Assembly (NCBI RefSeq): GCF_017255015.1
Contig: NZ_JAFKCS010000007.1
Location: 84,423 to 148,422 of the forward strand
Source: Bowmanella yangjiangensis
Lineage (GTDB): Bacteria > Pseudomonadota > Gammaproteobacteria > Enterobacterales > Alteromonadaceae
DNA: 64,000 nt
Direction of reading: 5' to 3'
Position 1 is the first letter of the stretch. Every line of letters begins with the position of its first letter. This document shows, one piece after another, positions 1-9,648 of this stretch. Both the position numbers and the translations under genes were made by a program. Below the pieces are notes generated by a model. The model ran no database searches and was not told the DNA's origin. It saw only the letters and a list, made by a program, of their open reading frames with translations.

Positions 1-1
1 G

Positions 2-1237
<1,236 letters not shown>

Positions 1238-1247
1238 AAAACAAAAA

Positions 1248-1274
1248 GGCGCCGGTTAGCCGGCGCCTTTTTTT
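1248..1274. terminator. Rho-independent terminator between katG and the convergent gene
   Basis: An 8-bp GC stem (GGCGCCGG / CCGGCGCC) with a 4-base loop is followed by seven T on the plus strand. It is preceded by an A-rich run, so it also works as a terminator for the minus-strand gene ending at 1286. Confidence 0.9.
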
Positions 1275-1285
1275 GTCGAAAAGCA

Positions 1286-2008
1286 TCAGTTCTCCCGGAT
1301 ATATCTGGCATGGGACAGGTATAGTGCATCTTCCAATTGTTCTAACCCCAACTGCAACCTTTCCAGGCTTTCAACTACCACGCTGACACAGATAAAGTGG
1401 ATATCTGCAGGGGCATCGGGCGTTAGGCTAATATGCAGATTGCTAATGGCTTGTTTTAGTTCTCTGCGCCTGTCATCTGAAATAGCAGGAGCGAAGACCA
1501 TTAATTGTTCACTACTCCAGTGTCCGGTTAGCTCATTATGTTGGAGCTGGGCGCTGACTTGCTGCATGATTTTTTCCTGTAGTTCATCTCCCATAGACAG
1601 GCCATAGTTCATGGTGGCTTGTCGTAGTCCCAAGGCATCAATCATTAACAAGGTCAGGGGGAAGTCAGTGTTTCGCAGCTTTCCAAGCAATAATCTATCC
1701 AATGCCCGGCGGTTCGGATAGCCGGTAATGCTGTGGCGAAGGGATTGTTCCTCACTCAGGCGCGAAAGGATTTGCACGTCGTGCCAGCGGCGAAAAGAGT
1801 AAAAACACAGCGCCATAATTAAGTAGACGCCGCTGGGGACTAGTTCATCCAATTCCCAGGCTTCATGCTGGCGTGATGCATGGTAAATCATCTCCAGCAT
1901 GTCGACGTTCCCCATCAGAACAAACACGATAAGGGTAGATAGAACAACAAACAGCAAATCCACAAGAAATCGCCGTCTGATTCGTGCCTTGAGTTTTTCG
2001 AGGATCAC
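1286..2008 (-). CDS. Membrane protein with degenerate GGDEF-like domain
   Basis: 240 residues. Two predicted membrane segments (about residues 15-33 and 58-72) are followed by a cytoplasmic domain that looks like a GGDEF fold: HSITGYPNRRALDRLL fits the D-x-LTGLPNRR start of diguanylate cyclases, and a segment resembling the GGDEF beta-hairpin follows. At the signature position the residues read approximately WSSEQ instead of GGDEF, so cyclase activity is not expected. No inhibitory RxxD site is visible. It may be a sensor or scaffold, or a GTP/c-di-GMP-binding relic. The gene stands alone, convergent with katG and separated from it by a bidirectional terminator. The family assignment is inferred from the PNRR motif and overall layout. 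Confidence 0.7.
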   Translation of the reverse strand: MILEKLKARIRRRFLVDLLFVVLSTLIVFVLMGNVDMLEMIYHASRQHEAWELDELVPSGVYLIMALCFYSFRRWHDVQILSRLSEEQSLRHSITGYPNRRALDRLLLGKLRNTDFPLTLLMIDALGLRQATMNYGLSMGDELQEKIMQQVSAQLQHNELTGHWSSEQLMVFAPAISDDRRRELKQAISNLHISLTPDAPADIHFICVSVVVESLERLQLGLEQLEDALYLSHARYIREN

Positions 2009-2087
2009 GACAACTACCTCAATGTCGGTTGTGACAGTCCATCGTTAAAGGAGACAGCGGCCTCATGCCATGTCCTGGGTATAATAG

Positions 2088-2109
2088 GCCGGTTGTTAGC
2101 ACAACCGGC
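2088..2109 (-). terminator. Hairpin downstream of the M28 peptidase
   Basis: Inverted repeat GCCGGTTGT / ACAACCGGC with a 4-base loop, 10 bases past the peptidase stop. The tract that follows on the minus strand is only moderately T-rich, so termination is likely but weaker. Confidence 0.55.
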
Positions 2110-2118
2110 GTACTCTGG

Positions 2119-3747
2119 TTAGTTTTTACGCTGGAATTCGCTGGTGGGTAACCACTTAGGCCAATCCCGGCTGTCGGCGATGTCAAAACCCACTGCAAAG
2201 AACATACGCGTGTCTTGCTCAACACCACCAAAGTTCCAGCTTTCACGGAACTGATCACACACCTGATGGTAGCAACCACGGGTAATCACCTGTGTGCGTT
2301 TACGGTATTGCGCAGTGTCTTCATCCCAACTGTCAATGCCCCCTTTGGCATACAGGGCCGGTACCCCTTTTTTGGCTAGGCTGAAGTGATCAGAGCGGTA
2401 ATAGTAGCCAGCTTCGGGCCTGTCTTCCTGGGTTAGATAACGTTCCTGGTCTTTAGCGGCCTTATCCAGATAGTTTTCCAATTCGGATTTGCCTTTACCT
2501 ACAACAGCCACATCCTTGGTTCGCCCCAAAATGTTCATGGCATCCATATTCAGGTTAGCCACAGTTTTGTTTAGCGGAATAACCGGGTGTTCAGCATAGT
2601 AGGCCGAGCCCAGCAGACCTTGCTCCTCAGCGGTAACCGCCAGGAAGGTAATGGAACGCTCTGGTGCTTGTTGGAGTGTGGTAAAGGCTTCCGCCATTTC
2701 CAATAATGCGGCGGTACCTGTGGCGTTATCGTGGGCACCGTTATAAATATGATCGCCATTGAGGCTTTCGTCTTTGCCCAGGTGATCCCAGTGCGCAGTG
2801 TAAATTACATGCTCATCAGCATGAGTGCGACCGGGTAGGGTAGCGATAACATTGTTACTGGTTGAACGTTTCAGGGTGCTGTTAACTGTCACTGACGTGG
2901 TCACACCTAAAGGCTGAGCAATAGGGCCTTGTTGAGCCTTGGCTTTCATGTCAGCGAAGTCCATACCGGCTTCGGCAAATAGTTTCTTGGCGGCATCCAG
3001 ATCGATCCAACCTTCTACGGCGACGCGACCGGCATTACCATCGGCGCTGGCCAAACTGTATTGTGGGCCGCTCCAGCTGTTACCCACTACAGACCAGCCG
3101 TAAGAGGCTGGCTCTGTTTCGTGGATAATCAAGGCGCCAGCGGCGCCCTGGCGACTGGCCTCTTCGTACTTATAGGTCCAGCGTCCATAATAGGTCATGG
3201 TTTTACCCTGGAACTTGCCGCTATCCGGATTTTCAAAACCGGGGTCGTTGACCAGGATCACTACGGTTTTACCTTTTACATCCAGGCCCGCATAGTCGTT
3301 CCAGTCGTATTCAGGTGCATTGACGCCATAACCAACAAACACCAGTTCGGAGTTGTCCAAAGACACGGTTTCCTGCTCACGCTTGGTAGCGACTACCATG
3401 TTTTCTTTGTATTTCAGGGTCTGGCTGCCTAACTTCAGGCTAACGTTGGGGTCAGCAGTAATTTCCAGCAAATTAACCGGCTGCAGGTAGCTGTCGCCGT
3501 TGCCGGGCTTGAGGCCCAAACGTTTAAATTCACTGACCAGATAGTCAACGGTTTTCTCTTCGCCAATAGTGGTAGGCAAACGTCCTTCAAATTCGTCAGA
3601 GGCCAGGGTTTTGGTATGTTGGGCCAGTTCGGCAGCGGTAATGCTGTCATAGGCTTGTGAAAAATTATTCGTCGTCGTTGAGGTAGATGTACAACCAAGC
3701 GCCATAAAAAGTGGTGCAATAGCTACAGCCAATAGGTTTTTTTTCAT
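2119..3747 (-). CDS. M28 family zinc aminopeptidase, lipoprotein
   Basis: 542 residues with the start set at MKKNLLAVAIAPLF. That ATG gives a lipoprotein signal peptide ending in the lipobox MALGC and has GAG upstream; the longer frame would bury the signal. A protease-associated (PA) insert spans roughly residues 110-270. The C-terminal M28 catalytic domain shows HWDHLG, AHDNATGTAALLEMA, TAEEQGLLGS (the Glu-Glu of the active site), NLNMDAMN and SDHFSLAKKGVPALY, which supply the expected zinc ligands and catalytic Glu. Probably a periplasm-facing, membrane-anchored aminopeptidase that trims peptides. It is monocistronic, with a divergent neighbour at 3821. Confidence 0.92.
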   Translation of the reverse strand: MKKNLLAVAIAPLFMALGCTSTSTTTNNFSQAYDSITAAELAQHTKTLASDEFEGRLPTTIGEEKTVDYLVSEFKRLGLKPGNGDSYLQPVNLLEITADPNVSLKLGSQTLKYKENMVVATKREQETVSLDNSELVFVGYGVNAPEYDWNDYAGLDVKGKTVVILVNDPGFENPDSGKFQGKTMTYYGRWTYKYEEASRQGAAGALIIHETEPASYGWSVVGNSWSGPQYSLASADGNAGRVAVEGWIDLDAAKKLFAEAGMDFADMKAKAQQGPIAQPLGVTTSVTVNSTLKRSTSNNVIATLPGRTHADEHVIYTAHWDHLGKDESLNGDHIYNGAHDNATGTAALLEMAEAFTTLQQAPERSITFLAVTAEEQGLLGSAYYAEHPVIPLNKTVANLNMDAMNILGRTKDVAVVGKGKSELENYLDKAAKDQERYLTQEDRPEAGYYYRSDHFSLAKKGVPALYAKGGIDSWDEDTAQYRKRTQVITRGCYHQVCDQFRESWNFGGVEQDTRMFFAVGFDIADSRDWPKWLPTSEFQRKN

Positions 3748-3820
3748 TATCATCTCGTTTTGCATCACGTAAAATCCGGCCCAAGTATAGGTAAATCCCT
3801 GGATCAAGACCAGTCAGCCC

Positions 3821-4675
3821 ATGTTGGACATACGCCCAAAATCCGCTCATTTTGCGACCAGCGGTAAGAAAAATACGACCACTACCAGACGTTTTACCCA
3901 GCACCTTCCGCAAGAATGGTCCTCAGACGCATTTTTACGCCCACCATTCTCTTGGTTAGACGATCTATATGCTTTGTGCTGCATCAAAACCTGGCCGGAT
4001 TTCAATTGGTTAAATGCGGACGCATCCTTGCCTGTGCGCTTTGTGTCGCAGCAGATGCTGGATGAGCAAACGCTTTGTTATGAGTCTTTTATCCATACCT
4101 ATGAGCAGGTGCCTACCCGCCCTCAAAATTGGCACGACCTGTTTAATGCTCTGATCTGGAAGCAATTTCCGCGCAGTAAAAGCGCACTGAATCGCCTACA
4201 TATGACGGATATTAATGCGGTTGGTTCCAATCAACGTACACCTAGGCGCAATCGTATTACTCATTTTGATGAATGTGGGGTGTTGATGATTTACTCAACC
4301 GAAGAGATCCCTAACCTTCTCAAACAGCATGAGTGGCACGCGGCATTTGTTGATCGCCGCAGTGATTGGGGAACTCGTGTTCAGGCGCTGGTATTTGGCC
4401 ATGCCAACTATGAAATGTTGCTCAAGCCTTATATTGGATTGACCGGCAAGTGGCTGGGAATCCAGGTGCCAAAAGACTATTTTTCCTGGGACAACAAGCA
4501 GCAGCTCGCTTATGTTGATGAAAAACTGGTTGAGCGTCTGGAACAACAAAACTGCCTAGGTGAACGGGGAGCGTTGTGGCCTTTGCCTCTGTTAGGCGTG
4601 CCTGGCTGGTGGCCGGACAATGAGCACGCCGCGTTCTATGCTAACCAGAATTACTTCATGCCCAAAAGAAAATGA
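3821..4675 (+). CDS. DUF3025-like conserved protein
   Basis: 284 residues, no signal peptide or membrane segment. The centre carries RPQNWHDLFNALIWKQFPRSK and later RSDWGTRVQALVFGHANYE, LLKPYIGLTGK and LPLLGVPGWWPDNE, which I recognise as typical of the DUF3025 family of gammaproteobacteria; function unknown. The first about 30 residues look non-conserved, and the true start may be further in. It is divergent from the M28 peptidase gene and ends 109 bases before the ABC exporter gene. Confidence 0.8.
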   Translation: MLDIRPKSAHFATSGKKNTTTTRRFTQHLPQEWSSDAFLRPPFSWLDDLYALCCIKTWPDFNWLNADASLPVRFVSQQMLDEQTLCYESFIHTYEQVPTRPQNWHDLFNALIWKQFPRSKSALNRLHMTDINAVGSNQRTPRRNRITHFDECGVLMIYSTEEIPNLLKQHEWHAAFVDRRSDWGTRVQALVFGHANYEMLLKPYIGLTGKWLGIQVPKDYFSWDNKQQLAYVDEKLVERLEQQNCLGERGALWPLPLLGVPGWWPDNEHAAFYANQNYFMPKRK

Positions 4676-4784
4676 AAAAAATCTGTTATTAAATTCTACC
4701 TTGCCAGACTATTGGTTCTGTGTAGCTGATTTCTAGTTACATTCAGAATAATAAGCACTGAAGAGGGAAGGAGCACAGATAAGT

Positions 4785-5564
4785 ATGATTGAAATTAAGG
4801 GGCTGGCCAAAAAGTTTGTGGTCGAGAATGTTAAAAAGCTCAGTGATCAGGAAAAGCAAGACCCCAGGCTGAAGGGACGTTTTTTTCATTCCGTAGAGGA
4901 TGTGAATTTTAACTGCGATAAAGGCCAGGTATTAGGTTTGCTTGGGCCTAATGGAGCAGGTAAAACCACCACCTTACGCATGTTGTCTACCGCTATTAAG
5001 CCCACTGCCGGCAGTGTCAGTATAAATGGGGTGGATATTCTGGCTGAACCTTTGATTGCGCGGCGTAAAATAGGTTTTCTATCCGGTTCCACCGGCCTTT
5101 ACGGGCGTTTGACCGGCCGTGAGAATATCGAATATTTCGGTAGATTACATGGTGTCAGTGAGTCAGACCTTAAGTACCGAATCGATGAGCTGGCCAACCT
5201 TCTGGATATGCAGAGTTTTCTGGACAGACGCAGTGAGAGTTTTTCCACTGGCATGAAACAGAAAACCTCTATTGCCAGGGCGGTGATCCACCAACCTGAG
5301 GTGGTAATCCTGGATGAGCCAACCACTGGCCTGGACATTATGGCTACCCAAACCGTGCTGGATTTTATTCGCCGCCTCAAGGCGCAAGGCACACCGGTTA
5401 TCTTCTCTACTCACCACCTGGATGAAGTAGATGAACTTTGTGACAAGGTGACGGTGATTGACAAAGGCCGTACCTGTTTTGATGGTTCTTTGCAGGACTT
5501 TAAAGCTTTGTCTGCCGGCTCAATGCACGAGTCGTTCCTGACCACGATAAAAGGAGCAGCATAA
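4785..5564 (+). CDS. natA: ABC transporter ATP-binding protein, NatA-type
   Basis: 259 residues. Walker A GPNGAGKTTT, signature SFSTGMKQKTSIARA and Walker B VVILDEPTTGLD followed by STHHLDEVDELCD are all intact. The charged N-terminal extension (KKLSDQEKQDPR) and the layout resemble NatA of sodium or drug efflux ABC systems. The SD GGAAGGAG lies upstream of the ATG. The stop overlaps the start of the permease gene by one base (TAATG), so the pair is translationally coupled. Substrate is inferred only by family; sodium extrusion is plausible for a marine organism. Confidence 0.9.
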   Translation: MIEIKGLAKKFVVENVKKLSDQEKQDPRLKGRFFHSVEDVNFNCDKGQVLGLLGPNGAGKTTTLRMLSTAIKPTAGSVSINGVDILAEPLIARRKIGFLSGSTGLYGRLTGRENIEYFGRLHGVSESDLKYRIDELANLLDMQSFLDRRSESFSTGMKQKTSIARAVIHQPEVVILDEPTTGLDIMATQTVLDFIRRLKAQGTPVIFSTHHLDEVDELCDKVTVIDKGRTCFDGSLQDFKALSAGSMHESFLTTIKGAA

Positions 5565-6760
5565 TGTGGTTGGTATTTAAAAAAGAATTACTGGAGCTGT
5601 TACGCGACCGTAAAACCTTGTTTTTTATGATTGCCTTACCTTTGTTGTTGTTTCCGCTGATTTTTGGTGCCTTCGGCTTTTTTGCCAGCAAGGCGGTGAA
5701 AGACGCCGAGACCAAAGTGTTGAAGTACGCCATTGTGGGCAGTGAATATGCCCCGGGACTCAGCGCTTCACTTGCTGAGGCCAGCGACAAGTTTGAACGG
5801 GTTGAGGTGGCGGCGGATGCAGACTTTAAACAGCTGATCCGTGATGAAACCATCGACTTTGCCCTTAAGGTACCGAGCAACTATGACCAGCCTGTGTTGG
5901 AAGGCGGCCAGGCCACTTTGGTGTTGGTGCTGAATGATGCAGGTCTGAATATGGTGCAATCCCGGATTAAGGAACTGATTGATAGTCAGATTGAGGATAA
6001 GCGCCGTCAAGCCTTTGATGCCTTGGCACTAAGTGATTTGCAGCAAGCGGGTTTGCTCAAACCCGTGGTTATTGAAAAAGAAGATGTGGCTGACAGCCGC
6101 GAGAACTGGGGTGAGAAAATCGGTGGTTTCCTGCCTTATATTTTGTTTTTGCTTTGTTTGCAGGGCGCTATGTACCCGGCCACCGATATGGGCGCAGGAG
6201 AGAAAGAACGGGGCACTCTGGAAACCCTGCTTATCTCGCCCACTGAACGATATAAACTGGTACTGGGTAAATTCCTGACTATTGCCTTTGCTGGTGTGAC
6301 TTGTGCCCTGATGACCATATTGAGTATGGCGGTGTGGGGTGTGGTACTTAGTCAGGGTATGGCCATTAAAGTGGTGGGTGAGTTTATGAGTGCCATCAGC
6401 GTGCTGGATTTCATTCTGATGTTCCTGATGCTGGCACCTATTGCTGCTATTTTTGCTGCTTTGTTGCTCAGCTTGTCTATCTATGCCCGCAGTTTTAAAG
6501 AAGCGCAAAGCTATATGGGCAGCCTGATTATGGTGGCTATTTTGCCGATTGTGATGGCCATGATGCCCGGTGTAGACCTCAAAGGCGGCTGGGCCTGGGT
6601 GCCCATAACCAATGTGGCGCTGGCCATCAAAGAGCTGATTAAAGGCACTATGGATTATGTGTCGTTGTTTGCGATTTTTGGCTCTACTGTTTTGATCGCT
6701 GGCGCCCTGATCGCCTTTTGCGTGTACTGGTTTAATCAGGAAAAAGTCCTGTTTAGATAG
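5564..6760 (+). CDS. natB: ABC-2 type permease, NatB-type
   Basis: 398 residues. One N-terminal membrane helix (about 20-42) is followed by a long extracytoplasmic domain (about 45-195). At least five more helices fill the C-terminal half. The helix-linking segment GAGEKERGTLETLLISPT is the classic ABC-2 NatB/YhaP motif. It forms the membrane half of the exporter with the preceding ATPase, with AAAGGAG as its SD. A terminator follows. Confidence 0.9.
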   Translation: MWLVFKKELLELLRDRKTLFFMIALPLLLFPLIFGAFGFFASKAVKDAETKVLKYAIVGSEYAPGLSASLAEASDKFERVEVAADADFKQLIRDETIDFALKVPSNYDQPVLEGGQATLVLVLNDAGLNMVQSRIKELIDSQIEDKRRQAFDALALSDLQQAGLLKPVVIEKEDVADSRENWGEKIGGFLPYILFLLCLQGAMYPATDMGAGEKERGTLETLLISPTERYKLVLGKFLTIAFAGVTCALMTILSMAVWGVVLSQGMAIKVVGEFMSAISVLDFILMFLMLAPIAAIFAALLLSLSIYARSFKEAQSYMGSLIMVAILPIVMAMMPGVDLKGGWAWVPITNVALAIKELIKGTMDYVSLFAIFGSTVLIAGALIAFCVYWFNQEKVLFR

Positions 6761-6779
6761 CTATTGATGGTATTCAGGT

Positions 6780-6814
6780 AAGCCCCGCAGAGCTTAGTTC
6801 GGTGGGGCTTTTTT
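6780..6814 (+). terminator. Rho-independent terminator of natAB
   Basis: AGCCCCGC pairs with a GTGGGGCT-like 3' arm across a short loop and is followed by six T. It lies 20 bases past the natB stop. Confidence 0.8.
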
Positions 6815-6948
6815 GTATGAAATGGGGTTGTCGGCACTGATTGTGTGTTTATGGCACTGCAGCGAAGTAATCTGTGCTGAAGGTTTAACTTTAGCAAGGT
6901 TCCACTAGGCAACCTCGGTCCAATACGTCATGCTATAGGCCTGTAGTA

Positions 6949-8271
6949 GTGGTTTTTTGTGACGACGTGACGCAACACATTCAATCTGTTCTGGCTGGCA
7001 TACTCGATCAACTGATGGATGCAGTTTGCGTGGTAGACGAGCATGGGCAGTTTCTATTCTTAAGTGCCGCCTGCGAAGAGATCCTGGGTTATCAGCAGCA
7101 TGAATTGGTGGGTAAACCCATGATCGAGCTGGTACACCCTGCTGATCGGCAGCGCACTTTGACGGCAGCCGGTGAGATTATGGCCGGGCAGCCTAAGCGT
7201 CATTTTGAAAACCGCTACATACGCAAAGACGGCAAAGTGATCGATATTATGTGGTCGGCCCGCTGGCTGGAAAAAGAACGGGTACGGGTTGCGGTGGCCC
7301 GTGATGTCACCCGCATAAAGCAGGCCGAAAGAGTGAGGGAAGCGGTCTACCGCATTACCGAAACCGCCTATGGCGCGCAGGATTTACAATCCATTTATCA
7401 GAGCATTCACCAGATGTTATCCGATTTGCTGGATGGCTGCTGTCTAACCTTGTTGCTTAGAGATCCTATTACTCTTCAGACTGACAGAGTGTTTCAGGCC
7501 GATAATTGTCAGCCGGTTCTGGCTGATACACTTCAGACGACGGCATTGTTTGAGGTTATCTCCGGCGAACAGGTTGTGCAGCGCAACTGCCAGCAGCCCG
7601 ATAATCGCCTATGTTGTGACTGGCTGGGATTACCGCTTCGGACACAAGGACAGGTGATTGGTGCCATGGCGGTTCAACGTTGTCAGGGGGGGCTGGCTCA
7701 AGACGAACAACAGTTACTGCAGTTTGTCTGTACCCAGATAGCTGCCACTATTGCACGCAAGCAGGCAGAGGAAAAACTCTTGTACCTGGCCTCCCACGAT
7801 ATTCTGACTAACTTGCCAAACCGTATGCTGTTTATGGATAGATTTGATATGGCACTTAAGCTTGGTGCCAGAAACCAATTGCGTGTGGGTTTGTTATTTG
7901 TGGATCTGGATAAGTTTAAGCAGGTAAACGATGCTTATGGCCACGATGTAGGTGACATGCTTTTGGTTGAAACGTCACGACGGCTGGAATGCGCGGTACG
8001 TAATACCGATACGGTGGCGCGTATCGGCGGTGACGAATTCACCTTACTTTTGAGTTTCATTAATGACAGTCGGGATGCCGAACTAGTGGTGGAGAAAATT
8101 CTTGAAGCCATGGAAGCGCCTTTTGTGCTTGCCGATATACAACTGCAAATCACTGCCAGTATTGGTCTGGCTATCTACCCTGACCATGGGCAAGACAAAG
8201 AGACCTTATTACGTGTCGCAGACAGCCTGATGTATCAGGTGAAAAAGAACAGCACGTCGCCACTTTTATAA
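6949..8271 (+). CDS. PAS-GAF-GGDEF diguanylate cyclase
   Basis: 440 residues with no membrane segment. PAS domain at about 15-125 (DAVCVVDEHGQFLFLS, ILGYQQHELVGK, RKDGKVIDIMWSARW), GAF-like domain at about 140-270, and GGDEF domain at about 275-435. Catalytic elements are intact: HDILTNLPNR, FVDLDKFKQVND and RIGGDEF. RNTD lies five residues before GGDEF and forms the inhibitory I-site, so it should make c-di-GMP with product feedback. The start is a GTG at 6949 with a weak SD; another GTG at 6967 is possible. The 3' end overlaps the convergent gene by 6 bases. Confidence 0.93.
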   Translation: MVFCDDVTQHIQSVLAGILDQLMDAVCVVDEHGQFLFLSAACEEILGYQQHELVGKPMIELVHPADRQRTLTAAGEIMAGQPKRHFENRYIRKDGKVIDIMWSARWLEKERVRVAVARDVTRIKQAERVREAVYRITETAYGAQDLQSIYQSIHQMLSDLLDGCCLTLLLRDPITLQTDRVFQADNCQPVLADTLQTTALFEVISGEQVVQRNCQQPDNRLCCDWLGLPLRTQGQVIGAMAVQRCQGGLAQDEQQLLQFVCTQIAATIARKQAEEKLLYLASHDILTNLPNRMLFMDRFDMALKLGARNQLRVGLLFVDLDKFKQVNDAYGHDVGDMLLVETSRRLECAVRNTDTVARIGGDEFTLLLSFINDSRDAELVVEKILEAMEAPFVLADIQLQITASIGLAIYPDHGQDKETLLRVADSLMYQVKKNSTSPLL

Positions 8272-9255
8272 AGCATCTTTCCAGCGTTGTTTGCCCACAT
8301 GCTGTTTAAGCAGTTGCAAGCATTCATCCACAACATTTAGCATTTCCTGATCCAGGGCTTGTTCTTGCAGGTTGCTGGCCCCCAGCCCATGTGTCATCAA
8401 CTGGTCAATTTTAGCCGGCGTGACATCCAACAACAGGTTAGCCAAACTCTGTACCACAATATCGGAGACGGCATTTTCCAACATCTTTTCCACACTCCCT
8501 CCCAACACTGGTACTAAGCGCAGACGTGCTACTTGTTGATTGTCGCGTACCGCTTTAGTCACACTATCTTGCACATGCTGGCGTACCACTTCACCGCTTT
8601 GTTCATGGTTAAGGGTATGGCCGGAATGCACCAATATGGATGCCAACCACTGGCATAGCACCGGCCTGCGGGTAGCCAGTACCTTATTAATAATATCGTC
8701 CAGTAAAGGCGAGCCCTGGCGCAAGTCATCCTGAGCATCAGACAACACCTTGATAACCACTCGGTCACTGACTTCTTCCACAAAAACCTGATAATAAAAA
8801 CGTAAAAAGCGGTAAGGCGCTGTGTCTTTGATATCAATGATTTTGTATTTCTGTAAGCGGTAGAGAATGGAAAAAATGCGTAAAAAACGCAGAAACCTGG
8901 CACCGCCAACCGGGATGCAGCCGACTAAATCGTACCAGTGGATAAAAGGGTAAAAGTACCAGCGCAGGTAGTCTTTACGCTTGATGGCAACCAACCAGCG
9001 CAACATAAACTCACTGAGGAATATGCCCACAAACACCAGATCAATCAAAATAAAATTGGCGTGCAGCGGTTGGTACCAGTCAAGCAAGGCGGGAGAGAGC
9101 TGATTTAACGATTGTCTCACCATATCGGTGGCATAAAGCGAGTCGAACAAAATCAGCGCCAGGTTAAGGATAAGCAAACCCAGCATAAAAAAGTCCAGTA
9201 AAAGCCAGGTACCTTCATGGCTTTCCCGTAAGCGCTTTAGACTGAAATTAAGCAT
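8266..9255 (-). CDS. Voltage-sensor-like ion transporter family membrane protein
   Basis: 329 residues. The N-terminal about 150 residues hold four hydrophobic segments, the last arginine-rich (GGARFLRFLRIFSILYRLQK) and resembling the S4 voltage sensor of the ion-transport family. No selectivity filter (TVGYG-like) or clear pore helix follows. Instead there is a soluble, helical C-terminal half of about 170 residues (DAQDDLRQGSPLLDDIINKV, VEKMLENAVSDIVVQSLANLL). It may be a voltage-sensor-only protein or a proton channel-like sensor. Function is inferred. The stop overlaps the convergent diguanylate cyclase gene. Confidence 0.72.
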   Translation of the reverse strand: MLNFSLKRLRESHEGTWLLLDFFMLGLLILNLALILFDSLYATDMVRQSLNQLSPALLDWYQPLHANFILIDLVFVGIFLSEFMLRWLVAIKRKDYLRWYFYPFIHWYDLVGCIPVGGARFLRFLRIFSILYRLQKYKIIDIKDTAPYRFLRFYYQVFVEEVSDRVVIKVLSDAQDDLRQGSPLLDDIINKVLATRRPVLCQWLASILVHSGHTLNHEQSGEVVRQHVQDSVTKAVRDNQQVARLRLVPVLGGSVEKMLENAVSDIVVQSLANLLLDVTPAKIDQLMTHGLGASNLQEQALDQEMLNVVDECLQLLKQHVGKQRWKDAL

Positions 9256-9275
9256 AGTGAGGGAGGAGTTAAATG

Positions 9276-9641
9276 TTAGGTGTGAGGTGAAGAGGCGTTA
9301 TTTAGTTTACGTATGAGTCCACCCAGCAGCGCAAATATTACCTCCAGGCGATCCATGTGTGGTTTGGTGTTAGAACAAAAGCCGAGTTTATCTGCAAGCA
9401 TCAGTTGGGTTTCCAATTCACTCAATGAGCCTCTGGCGATAACCAAAAAATGTTTAAATTCTGAGTTACTCTCTCTGGCTGCGCCCTCGGCAATGTTTGA
9501 TGGCACAGACACGGCAGCTCTGCGCATCTGCGAAATCAAACCAAATTGTTCCGAACGAGGGAAAGTATTTGTGAGTGCGTAAATCTGTTCAACCAATTCC
9601 ATGGAGTGCTGCCACACTAGCAAGTCATGATGTTTCCTCAC
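9276..9641 (-). CDS. Four-helix-bundle protein (23S rRNA intervening-sequence/S23 family)
   Basis: 121 residues beginning at GTG (MRKHHDLLVWQ). Hallmark segments of the four-helix bundle/IVP family are present: DLLVWQHSMELVEQIY, FGLISQMRRAAVSVPSNIAEG and a helix ending FKHFLVIARGSLSELETQL. Relatives are encoded inside 23S rRNA intervening sequences or as solitary genes, and are structurally related to the Avd protein of diversity-generating retroelements; their cellular role is unknown. Both ends of this gene lie within copies of a 10-bp inverted repeat (9278-9287 and 9636-9645). It starts 7 bases after the mltD stop, so it may be co-transcribed with mltD. Confidence 0.88.
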   Translation of the reverse strand: MRKHHDLLVWQHSMELVEQIYALTNTFPRSEQFGLISQMRRAAVSVPSNIAEGAARESNSEFKHFLVIARGSLSELETQLMLADKLGFCSNTKPHMDRLEVIFALLGGLIRKLNNASSPHT

Positions 9642-9645
9642 ACCT
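9278..9645. repeat. 10-bp inverted repeats bounding the four-helix-bundle ORF
   Basis: AGGTGTGAGG at 9278-9287 and its exact reverse complement CCTCACACCT at 9636-9645 enclose the 121-aa gene. The left copy encodes the last codons (SPHT-stop) and the right copy spans the start codon. Read inward, both ends have the same sequence, as in a small element with terminal inverted repeats or a stem that could fold the transcript. No target-site duplication was identified. Confidence 0.6.
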
Positions 9646-9648
9646 CAC

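Noticed and set aside
6029..6508. 159-codon minus-strand frame inside natB
   Set aside because: Antisense shadow, His/Gln-rich translation typical of non-coding frames.
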